From assembly GCA_017451645.1 (NCBI GenBank), contig JAFTNZ010000021.1:62001-126000 (forward strand): a stretch of DNA of 64,000 bases, given 5' to 3'. A program made the translations under genes and the position numbers. The notes under the pieces were generated by a model. It was not told where the DNA came from. It searched no databases and saw nothing but the letters and a program-made list of their open reading frames with translations. Of this stretch, positions 8,793 to 16,500 are shown piece by piece. Each line of letters starts with the position of its first letter. The first letter of the stretch is position 1. The stretch comes from Bacteroidaceae bacterium (GTDB lineage: Bacteria > Bacteroidota > Bacteroidia > Bacteroidales > Bacteroidaceae).

Positions 8793-11708
8793 GATACTTT
8801 GTTCGATAATTCCTATTTCGTCATCAGTTAAGCCATATAATTCATATACAATTTTATCTATTTCTTTTTCGTACTTCTCTGTTGAAACTTTAATGTCTGC
8901 TTTTTTAACTGTAATAATCTGAGTTATCAGAACAGCAATAGAGGACTGTATACCTGATTCTGCAATTGGTATAGGTAGTTGTTTTGCTTGTTTTATTCTA
9001 ATTTTGGGAAACAATTCTGTTTCGGCTTTGAACTTCTGTTGGTAGTAATACTGTATAGGTTTTGAATTTAATACCCCTACAATGTATTGTGTGTCAAATG
9101 AACTATCTTTTATTATAGTAGAATATAGGCTTCTATTGCAAAATATGTTTTCATCAAGATAGACAACAGTAAGGCATGAACCTGTTTCACGTATCAATAG
9201 ACGTTTCCCTTTATAAAACATCGCATCTTTTTGAAAATCATCTACGACATCTTGATTAACATACGAAACTGTTTTATAGCAGTATTTTTCGACATTGCTT
9301 CCCGTTAAAAATCTATATTTTCCAAAATCTTTAGAAACTCGGTCTCTGCCAACTTCAAAACCACGTTGCATTATTGATATACTTGATAATGGTTTTGAAA
9401 CTAAATCCATTTTCTTTAAAATACTAATTGAGTTACCTAATAGATCCTCGAAGCACCATGTTTGATTACATGATTTGTATAATAAGATGGTTGAAGTTGG
9501 CATATTTACATTCTTAAAAACAACATCTCCTTCATTACGATATGCAATTATTTGGGTATTATGTTCTAAAAAAGTTCGTAAAGGCTCAAATTTAAGTCCT
9601 TTTGTATATAATGAACCCGTAATAAAAGACAGAACACCTTGTGGATGTAAAATATTGATACTGTGTTCAAAAAAATAGGAATATAATTCCAAACATCCTT
9701 TCGTTTCATATTTATAATAGAGCTTATCCTTATCTTTGTCGGAAACAACCACATACGGCGGATTCCCAATCACAATATCAAAGCCACTCTTTTCGTCTTC
9801 GCGGTTGAAAACATCGCTGAACCAGGTGTGCCAAAGGAAGAATCGGTTGGTTTCGGCAAGGTTGAGTTTCTTCAGTTGTGCCAGTTTGCTTGCATCGATA
9901 GCTTGTGATTCCAGCAGGGTATTGATGGTGGCGGCTATTTCGCGTTGTAATTCCAGTTTACGGGTATGGTCGGAGCATGAGTAGTAACGGGTAAGGAGTT
10001 GTGAAACGATTTTCTGATGGCGGTTCTTCTCATCATCAAACAGCATCACTTCGCCTTTGTCCTTTTTGCCTTCGCGCTTGTAGGTCAGTTCACTGAGGTC
10101 GATACCTTCAAAACTTTCAATCAACGAATTACCTTGCATAATCTTGTAGTCGAGGTTGGGGAGGGGAGAGGGTATCTCTTCATCCACCACAATAGAAAGC
10201 CAAAAGCGGAGGCGGGCGATGTCAACAGCTCCCTTCTCGATATCCACACCGTAGATGTTGTTTTGGATGATACTTTTCTTCAGTGCGGCACGGTCGTAAT
10301 GTTCACCACTCAACACCTCACGGCAGTGCAACAATTCGTTGAGCAAGCCCATGGGGAAAGCTCCCGAACCGATGGCAGGGTCGCATATTTTCACCTCTTC
10401 AAGGGCAGTGAGCAGTTTGGGCTTTTTGTTGTCGGGTATGTCGGTTACTCCCTCTTCGGGTGAAAGCACAAACTTGCGTATCTTTTCGCTGGCAATGCTT
10501 GTGTTGGTGTCGAGATAGGCAATGAGCGATTCCTGACACATGTAGCGGACAATCTCTTTCGGGGTATAGAAGGCACCTTTGTCCTTGTTATCCTCCAACA
10601 GGTTTTCAAATATCTTACCAAGCATCTCGGGGTCAACACCCACTTCGGCATCGTTGGGGTCGTTCTCATCGATGGTGAAGTTGTATTCGCTGAAGAACTG
10701 GAACAGGCGTTGGAAATAGTCGGCAGGGAAACGGCTTTCCGGCTCGTCCTCTGTATCGCGTTCGAAGAGTCCACCATTCAAGTAAGGTATATCTTTCCAT
10801 TCCCGAAGCAGTTGCAAGTCCCAATTGTAGGCTCTGAACACCGCTTCGCGTTCATCGGGCTTGGTGTTCAACACACCGAAGAAGAGCGGTTCGAGCACCG
10901 CATCAAGATAATCGTGCTGATAGGCTGAATGGTCAAACATATTCTGCATATAGTTCAAGTCACCACACATCCAGCCCTTCCGTTGCAGGAAATGTAGGAA
11001 GGTAATACGTCCCATCATCTTCTTGATGTAGTCGCGTATCTTCTTCTCGTCGTAACCGAATGCCTGCATCAAGGCTGCGTTGGGTGTACCCTGTACCTTT
11101 TCTTCCCACTTGCTGCCTACTTTGACATAGCGTTTGCCGGTAACGTATTGGATAAAGTCGGCATACTGATTGCGGTACTTGTCAAAGAATTCATCGGACA
11201 GTGCTTCCACAGAGAAGGCCGTTTTCAGGTTCTCGAACGAGATTTCCTTCTTTTGCAGTAAGTTGAAACGTTCGATAGGGGTTCGGTACGGCAGTTCATT
11301 GTTGCCGAACACATAGGTATAGCGCTTGGGCGAGGTGGCTTCTCCCTTGATGTCGCTGATGAAGGACAAGCGCCAATGGTCGCCACTATCGAATACCACC
11401 AAGGCACCTTCAAACTCACCCCATGTGGGATTGATGAATGACTTTACCAGATTGCGAAGCCCCACACGCTTGTTGGCAACGGAGCCATGACTGATTTTGT
11501 AGTGAAACAGACCGATGCGGTAGCCGTCGGTGGTATCGATACAGCCTAAATAGTAACCCTCATCAGTGGTATTATTAATAATCTTTTCTGGCGTGCTTTT
11601 CAACTCGCTTGCTTGAAACAGGTTTTGAAGGACAGTGTACCACTGTGCCAGGTTGAACGATGACTGGAAAATAGTTCTTAATGAATTTGATGTGTAAGTT
11701 GAAGTCAT
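8790..11708 (-). CDS. Eco57I-type adenine-specific DNA methylase
   Basis: A 972-residue N6-adenine DNA methyltransferase. The SAM-binding motif is DPAIGSGAFPMG at about residue 443 and the catalytic motif IGNPPYVVV at about 648. The N-terminal third is a long helical region; the part after NPPY should hold the target-recognition domain (TaqI-C-like, ending in IRIKQAKQLPIPI). No endonuclease motif is obvious, so cleavage would have to come from the upstream PLD-helicase. It follows that gene on the same strand after about 130 bp. Base composition changes sharply near 9740: the C-terminal third is AT-rich and the rest GC-richer, suggesting domain exchange. Family members include the DISARM DrmMI and BREX PglX methylases, but no full set of partners is present. 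Confidence 0.9.
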   Translation of the reverse strand: MTSTYTSNSLRTIFQSSFNLAQWYTVLQNLFQASELKSTPEKIINNTTDEGYYLGCIDTTDGYRIGLFHYKISHGSVANKRVGLRNLVKSFINPTWGEFEGALVVFDSGDHWRLSFISDIKGEATSPKRYTYVFGNNELPYRTPIERFNLLQKKEISFENLKTAFSVEALSDEFFDKYRNQYADFIQYVTGKRYVKVGSKWEEKVQGTPNAALMQAFGYDEKKIRDYIKKMMGRITFLHFLQRKGWMCGDLNYMQNMFDHSAYQHDYLDAVLEPLFFGVLNTKPDEREAVFRAYNWDLQLLREWKDIPYLNGGLFERDTEDEPESRFPADYFQRLFQFFSEYNFTIDENDPNDAEVGVDPEMLGKIFENLLEDNKDKGAFYTPKEIVRYMCQESLIAYLDTNTSIASEKIRKFVLSPEEGVTDIPDNKKPKLLTALEEVKICDPAIGSGAFPMGLLNELLHCREVLSGEHYDRAALKKSIIQNNIYGVDIEKGAVDIARLRFWLSIVVDEEIPSPLPNLDYKIMQGNSLIESFEGIDLSELTYKREGKKDKGEVMLFDDEKNRHQKIVSQLLTRYYSCSDHTRKLELQREIAATINTLLESQAIDASKLAQLKKLNLAETNRFFLWHTWFSDVFNREDEKSGFDIVIGNPPYVVVSDKDKDKLYYKYETKGCLELYSYFFEHSINILHPQGVLSFITGSLYTKGLKFEPLRTFLEHNTQIIAYRNEGDVVFKNVNMPTSTILLYKSCNQTWCFEDLLGNSISILKKMDLVSKPLSSISIMQRGFEVGRDRVSKDFGKYRFLTGSNVEKYCYKTVSYVNQDVVDDFQKDAMFYKGKRLLIRETGSCLTVVYLDENIFCNRSLYSTIIKDSSFDTQYIVGVLNSKPIQYYYQQKFKAETELFPKIRIKQAKQLPIPIAESGIQSSIAVLITQIITVKKADIKVSTEKYEKEIDKIVYELYGLTDDEIGIIEQSI

Positions 11709-11732
11709 GATGTTATGATTGTTAGATTATTG

Positions 11733-11801
11733 GAACACAGAGACACGAAGACACAGAGAATCTTTTATGATAGCTCTCTGTGCCTCTGTGTCTCTGTGTT
11801 C
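11733..11801. repeat. 26-bp imperfect inverted repeat of CACAGAG units
   Basis: Arms 11733-11758 and 11776-11801 match at 23 of 26 positions around a 17-nt loop, and each arm is itself built of repeats of the type ACACAGAG. It lies between helicase and methylase, which are read leftwards. It could be a hairpin that trims or attenuates the transcript between the two genes, or a dispersed repeat. It has no T-run for a normal terminator. Confidence 0.7.
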
Positions 11802-11836
11802 TGATAAATAATGATGCATAGTAATAGTGTACTCTC

Positions 11837-14800
11837 CTATACGAAAGTTTCGGAAATAATGATTTGTGGGTCAGAGGCATGTTGCGCTTCGCGGCGTTGC
11901 TCTTTGTTTTGGGTCTGGTACTCGCCGAGCAGGCCGGTTATTTTGCGTTGCAGTTGGTATTCGTCCTGCTTCATTTTGACACGGTCGTTCTTGTACTCAC
12001 GCGACAAGGCTTTGAGGTAACGGGGCAGTTGGGCATAGATACCTTCGTTGATATAAGCCATCAGTACATCGCATTGCGACTTCAGTTCGTTGTCTGTCGT
12101 TATCTGCTTGATGGTTCGCAAGAACTTGTTGGCTTCGAGCGAAGTCTTGTCAAGGTCGGTGCGGTTGATGGACGAGGTGTCGGCTGCTTCCACATACTCG
12201 GTGGTGTATCGGGTCAAGGCACTGTTCACATGTTGGTAATGCTGCGCTTCATTTGTGAAGGAGGCAGCCTGTTCTTCGGGTTTGGCTTTGAGGTATTTCA
12301 CCGCTTCAAGAAAATCTATCACGTCAACACCTGTGGAAGTGGCCAGGTAGAACTCTGTCTTCACGTTGGAAGAGACAAAGATGATGGACTTCCCGCTATG
12401 CTTGCCAGTATCGCGCATTACACGGCTCTTCATGGGCAGTGCCTTGATTTTGTGATACAGCTTGCGGTCGCTGTTGTAGAGTTCGCGCACCTCGCGCAAC
12501 AGGGCAATCTTCTTGTCGATGCTGTCCTTCACTTGGTTGTCAAACATTTGGAACTCTTTTACAATCTCCTCCTTGGAATAGATTTGGGCATCCTCGCCAA
12601 AGGCCGAATGGAAACCTTGCAGCTTGACAAGGGCATTCTTGTAGAGTTGGATTTCCTTGTCGCCTTGTTGTGAAGGATAGAACATGTAGTTGTAGATGTT
12701 AGGAGCCACAGAGCCGATACGGTTCACACGGCCTATGCGCTGCATCAGTCGGGTGGCATTCCAAGGGGAATCGTAGTTGACAATCACATTGGAGCGGTGC
12801 AGATTGATACCTTCGGCCAACACATCGGAGGTGATGATGATGTTGTACCGCATGGCGTCGCTGGCATAGTTGGCATCGAAGTTCTCTTTGATGGTTTGTC
12901 CCAAACGGTTGCGGTTGGAGGCAGTGACCATCAGCACGTCGGTACGTCCCAGCTCCTTGGTGAGCCTTTCGTACAAATAGGTAAGGGTATCGACACTTTC
13001 AGAGAACAGCACCAGTTTGCCTGCCGGATTGATGGTTCTGTTGAAGAAGACTTGGATGAGGTTGTCGCGGAACTTGTCGAACTTCGGGTCGTCGTTCTCT
13101 TTTTCCCAATCGGCATTGAGGCGTTCCAATATCTCACGGTCGTGGTGGAGCATTTCCAGAAAATTGGGACTGAAAGCATCGGCAGAGAAGAGAATATCCT
13201 CGGCTGCATATCCCTTTGTGATGGCATATTCTATAATTTCGTCAAGCTCCATGTCTTTTGCTTGCAGGTCTTTCACCTTCAGGTCGGGGGCTATGATTAC
13301 CTTGTCTTCATCGAACATCTTGATCATGTCGGTGGTGATGCGGAGCAGGGTGCGCAATGATTTCTTGAAAGCATAGAAACTGCTTTCCAACCGTTTGACC
13401 ATGTGTACACGGTAGATGCCTGCCAATGTCTGGCCGATGTGTACGGCATTCTTGTACTTGTCGCGATACTCAGGTTTCAGGAACTCTACGGCACGGTAGC
13501 GGGCGTAGGTCAGCCCTTTGCCTTTGGGATTGTCTTCTGACGGGCCATCGGTCAGCTGCTTCAGGGTTTCATAGAAACGGTTGCTTGTGTCGGAATCCAT
13601 CACATATTCCAGTTCGTTGGGTGGCAGGATGTGTGGGAATATGATGCCTTGCGACTGGATGTCGGCCTTGTAATCGGGGTCGTTCAGGATGTTGCTGCGT
13701 GTACGGCGGACGGTCACCTTGTCAATCACCTTGCTGCGTATCTGTTCGTATATATTATCCACTTCGGCGGTGACGTCACGCTGGTCGCGTTCGCGCATCA
13801 ACCGTTTGTAGTCCAAGATGTGGCCGGAGAAGAAGGCTTTCAGGTTGGGCACACCGTCGATGGTGCAGCTTTGACTGTTCTGGAACAAGAGCAATTGGTT
13901 CTGCAAATCATCGGGGCGATTGTTGAGCGGAGTGGCCGAAAGGAGCATCACTTTCTTCTGTGTGTCGCGCACAAGGCCGCTGTTGCTGCGGGGAGACTTG
14001 CATATTCTCTGCAACTCGTCGTATTTGCCCGAACTGTCGCTACGGAATCCGTGGGCTTCATCGACGATGATGAGGTCAAACTCCTCCTTGTCCTTGTATT
14101 GGTCGCGACCGTCAAGCACCTTGGACAGACTGCCATTGGTGACGAACTGTGCTTTCTTGTAGATGCCGAACAGCTTGAATGTGTTTCGCCAGTTGTCTTC
14201 CAATGCAGGCGGATAAACGACAAGGATATTGGTGTTCTTACCGTTTGCCTCTACAAACCGTTTGGCTATCATGGTGGCTATCATGGTCTTTCCCAAACCC
14301 ACTACATCGGCCAAGAAGAGGCCGTTGTGCTGCATCAGCATCTGGTAGCCTTGGATGACGGCATCTTTCTGATACTTCAGGTCCTTCACTCCGTCGGGCA
14401 ATTGGATGGTAAAGTCATCCTCCACCTGATCGCCAAAAGCTTCAATCAATACCTTTATATACAGTTCGTACGGAGTAGGTTGGCAGCCAAGGAAGGTCTG
14501 GTTCTTGTAGGCTGCAATGTCATCGGTGGTCAGGGGAATGGCTTCGTTCCACAGTGTCCAGAACTCATCGGAACAGAATTTCACATCGTCGTAGTCCTTC
14601 ATGGCCACATTCAGTTCGTATTGTGGCGGTTGCTTGATGCCAAGTCCTGAGTCGGATATGTTTGACGAACCCATGATGACCCACCCGTCGCTATGTTCAC
14701 TATGGTGCTGTGGCAGGCAGAGGTAGAACTTGGCATGAAGGTTCTTGGTGGCATGGATACGCATCTGCAGGCGGCCATCCACAAGGTCGTTGCACATTTG

Positions 14801-15142
14801 CAGAATGCCCTGTTCCACTTCGGGAGAATACTGTGCCTGCAGGATGTCGTTCTTGAACTCTTCGCTATAGACTTTCTTGGCCTTCTCTTCGTCGGCCAAC
14901 ATCAGCAGGGCTTTGTTGTGACTGCGGAATATGTCATCAATGTTGATGCCTACCAGAATCTTTATTTCGGAAACATCGCCCAATTCGCGACGTAGTTTGA
15001 AGTAACCCGACGAACGGAAGAATCCGACCACTGCCAGAAAGCGGTCGAAGTTGGCCATGCCTTGGGCAATTCCCTTGAGTTTGTCAAATAGGGTGTTGCC
15101 AGGCGTGTTGTTAAAGAATTTGCTGCTTGTGGTCATACGCAT
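11837..15142 (-). CDS. PLD-nuclease/SNF2-type helicase fusion
   Basis: About 1100 residues. The N-terminus is a phospholipase D-like nuclease domain with the HxK motif in NLHAKFYLC (about 145) followed by GSSNIS. Then comes a SNF2/superfamily 2 helicase: Walker A DVVGLGKT (about 290), DEAH box IVDEAHGF (about 368), LLSATPLNN, and the motifs SDVLAEGINLHRSNVIVNYD and MQRIGRVNRIG (about 808). A long C-terminal helical region follows. The longest reading frame begins with TTG at 15160; I chose ATG 15142 (MRMTTSSKF), with ATG 15136 also possible. With the methylase downstream it forms a restriction-like pair, resembling a compressed DISARM class 1 set (SNF2 helicase, methylase, PLD) in which the PLD nuclease is fused to the helicase. 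That likeness is an inference. Confidence 0.9.
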   Translation of the reverse strand: MRMTTSSKFFNNTPGNTLFDKLKGIAQGMANFDRFLAVVGFFRSSGYFKLRRELGDVSEIKILVGINIDDIFRSHNKALLMLADEEKAKKVYSEEFKNDILQAQYSPEVEQGILQMCNDLVDGRLQMRIHATKNLHAKFYLCLPQHHSEHSDGWVIMGSSNISDSGLGIKQPPQYELNVAMKDYDDVKFCSDEFWTLWNEAIPLTTDDIAAYKNQTFLGCQPTPYELYIKVLIEAFGDQVEDDFTIQLPDGVKDLKYQKDAVIQGYQMLMQHNGLFLADVVGLGKTMIATMIAKRFVEANGKNTNILVVYPPALEDNWRNTFKLFGIYKKAQFVTNGSLSKVLDGRDQYKDKEEFDLIIVDEAHGFRSDSSGKYDELQRICKSPRSNSGLVRDTQKKVMLLSATPLNNRPDDLQNQLLLFQNSQSCTIDGVPNLKAFFSGHILDYKRLMRERDQRDVTAEVDNIYEQIRSKVIDKVTVRRTRSNILNDPDYKADIQSQGIIFPHILPPNELEYVMDSDTSNRFYETLKQLTDGPSEDNPKGKGLTYARYRAVEFLKPEYRDKYKNAVHIGQTLAGIYRVHMVKRLESSFYAFKKSLRTLLRITTDMIKMFDEDKVIIAPDLKVKDLQAKDMELDEIIEYAITKGYAAEDILFSADAFSPNFLEMLHHDREILERLNADWEKENDDPKFDKFRDNLIQVFFNRTINPAGKLVLFSESVDTLTYLYERLTKELGRTDVLMVTASNRNRLGQTIKENFDANYASDAMRYNIIITSDVLAEGINLHRSNVIVNYDSPWNATRLMQRIGRVNRIGSVAPNIYNYMFYPSQQGDKEIQLYKNALVKLQGFHSAFGEDAQIYSKEEIVKEFQMFDNQVKDSIDKKIALLREVRELYNSDRKLYHKIKALPMKSRVMRDTGKHSGKSIIFVSSNVKTEFYLATSTGVDVIDFLEAVKYLKAKPEEQAASFTNEAQHYQHVNSALTRYTTEYVEAADTSSINRTDLDKTSLEANKFLRTIKQITTDNELKSQCDVLMAYINEGIYAQLPRYLKALSREYKNDRVKMKQDEYQLQRKITGLLGEYQTQNKEQRREAQHASDPQIIISETFV

Positions 15143-15213
15143 GACGAAAGCATCCGCCAATTCCCCGAGAGCGAACAGTTTTTCTGGGTGGTTTTACCTT
15201 GGTCAGTACATAC

Positions 15214-15490
15214 AAAAAAAAGACGTGGGGAATCTGACTCGTTGTATGTTCCGCTTATCAAGGCCTTAGGAAACCCATAACTGTAGAACAAACAACATCA
15301 GGCCCACGTCAATATGTATATATAACAACCCTCTACGCCAAATGTGCGCCCAACTGTAAGGGTACAGTTGGGGCTACACGGGTATAACAGCGTAAAGGGA
15401 TGCGTAGTTGGATACACATCCCGCAGACACCTACCGTTGATTCATCTCCGACAGTTATTCAAAAGTTCCTAAGTTCTGATAAGCCAAAGA
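15214..15490 (-). ncRNA. Candidate structured RNA with terminator, leftward
   Basis: On the minus strand an extended hairpin closes with GACGTGGG/CCCACGTC (15303-15310 with 15222-15229) and is followed at once by eight T (15221-15214). Its apical part (15252-15273) is complementary to 15464-15483: two 8-bp helices, GCTTATCA/TGATAAGC and CTTAGGAA/TTCCTAAG. Between lie a perfect 10-bp hairpin with a 4-nt loop (15349-15372) and a 6-bp one (15398-15422). A TACCTTTG promoter element at 15580-15587 could start a transcript of about 360 nt. There is no ORF of note. It does not show the tmRNA or RNase P signatures I know; 6S RNA or an unnamed Bacteroidales RNA remains possible. Confidence 0.55.
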
Positions 15491-15579
15491 CAAAACGCTG
15501 AGTAAACGTCTTCTTTTAATATGTCCGCCACTCGTGGCTTGTCCCTTTACAGAGAGGGATGGGCACATGAGAGACGGGG

Positions 15580-15587
15580 CAAAGGTA
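15580..15587 (-). promoter_or_regulatory. Candidate -7 element for the structured RNA
   Basis: TACCTTTG on the minus strand matches TAnnTTTG. The -33 region is not recognisable. The first transcribed base would be near 15573, about 90 nt before the first conserved helix of the candidate RNA. Confidence 0.4.
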
Positions 15588-15599
15588 CGCATTTTTAGT

Positions 15600-15632
15600 G
15601 AAGAGTGAAGAATGAAGAGTGAAGAATTTTGA
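15600..15632. repeat. Short direct repeats of GAAGAGTGAA type
   Basis: The stretch consists of repeated GTGAAGAGTGAAGAATGAAG-like words. Such stretches are common between genes in this group. The following bases to 15820 hold only a short unproven frame (15633-15752). Confidence 0.5.
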
Positions 15633-15825
15633 AGATTGTGTCGAAGAACATGTTTTACTGTTGGTTTGTCCGACGTTGATGAGTTGGTTGATGAGGCTTT
15701 GGAACGTGATAGGCTGACAGGAGTGTATCGGATGAATGAAAGCCTGAAATAGTGGAATCTTTCTAAAAAAGGATCTCCCCAATGGATTCGAAGATTGGAG
15801 TAAGGGATTTTTCGTTTCTTTGTTG

Positions 15826-15833
15826 TATCTTTG
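15826..15833 (+). promoter_or_regulatory. Candidate promoter of the thioredoxin-like gene
   Basis: TATCTTTG fits the -7 consensus and lies about 20-30 bp before the start codon, giving a very short leader. The same block TTGTATCTTTGTCCG recurs before the GH2 gene at 16456. Confidence 0.5.
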
Positions 15834-15854
15834 TCCGATGAATAACCAAACAGT

Positions 15855-16373
15855 ATGATAACTATGATCAGAAAAACGTGGATAGCAGCATCGTTTGCGC
15901 TGTTGTTTCTTATTACGGCAGGTGCGCAAACAAGAATGAAGAGAGTGTATAACGAGGACATTAATCCGTTGGAACAGATAGATTCTGCCCTGAAGGTGGC
16001 AAAGGCGGAAGGCAAGTATGTGGCATGTCAGGTGGGCGGTAACTGGTGCCCATGGTGCTTACGCTTTGCTGATTTCATAACCAATGACAGCACCATCCAT
16101 GCACTCATCAACAATAATTTTGTGTATATCCATGCAAACTACAATCCACGCAAGTCATTGGGAGCAGAAAAACAGGAGCAGGCAAAGCTCTTGATGGAAC
16201 GGTTGGAGAATCCGGCCAGATTCGGTTTTCCTGTCATTGTCATCCTTGATGAAAATGGAGGAGTGGTACATACGCAGGACTCCAGTTTCCTGGAAGAGGG
16301 TAAGGGATATAGCAAAGAGAAAGTTGAACGCTTCTTCAAATGCTGGACACCTGAAGCAACGAAGGGGAAGTGA
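15855..16373 (+). CDS. Secreted thioredoxin-like protein
   Basis: A 172-residue protein with an N-terminal signal peptide (about 1-25, ending in ITAGAQ) and a thioredoxin fold of the thioredoxin_7 type. The redox motif is CPWC at residues 65-68 in GGNWCPWCLRF. It should act in the periplasm, forming, breaking or repairing disulfides, or as a general thiol oxidoreductase. An alternative start at ATG 15864 (MIRKTW) gives a more typical signal peptide. It has its own promoter and stands before the GH2 gene with a 130-bp gap, so a functional link to sugar metabolism is not shown. Confidence 0.85.
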   Translation: MITMIRKTWIAASFALLFLITAGAQTRMKRVYNEDINPLEQIDSALKVAKAEGKYVACQVGGNWCPWCLRFADFITNDSTIHALINNNFVYIHANYNPRKSLGAEKQEQAKLLMERLENPARFGFPVIVILDENGGVVHTQDSSFLEEGKGYSKEKVERFFKCWTPEATKGK

Positions 16374-16457
16374 CAAGCACTTTTTCGACTTCAATACCGG
16401 CTCCTTGGATATAAATATAAAGAAGGTACGGTATGCAGATATTCTGGGGCAAAGTTG

Positions 16458-16465
16458 TATCTTTG
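16458..16465 (+). promoter_or_regulatory. Candidate promoter of the GH2 gene
   Basis: TATCTTTG matches TAnnTTTG, 36 bp before the ATG at 16501. No good -33 box is seen. Confidence 0.45.
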
Positions 16466-16500
16466 TCCGGTGAAATTTGAAACATGAAGAACTACATTCT

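Noticed and set aside
10017..14650. Several long plus-strand frames opposite the methylase and helicase genes (for example 11864-12673 and 13631-14650)
   Set aside because: They are shadows of the strong minus-strand genes with no motifs of their own.
8790..15142. A complete DISARM or BREX system
   Set aside because: No DrmA, DrmB, PglZ or BrxC-like gene is present; only the helicase and methylase are seen.
15136..15160. TTG 15160 as helicase start
   Set aside because: ATG codons 15142 and 15136 lie just downstream in frame and fit better; similar TTG/GTG extensions were dropped for GH2, sprA and lpxK.
15633..15752. Short plus-strand frame ending in VDELVDEALERDRLTGVYR and a few more residues
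   Set aside because: It looks protein-like and may be the tail of a deleted gene, but there is no start, promoter or recognisable family.
15455..16015. A 186-codon minus-strand frame across the thioredoxin start
   Set aside because: It overlaps a well-supported promoter and gene and reads through low-complexity repeats (SSLFILHSSL).
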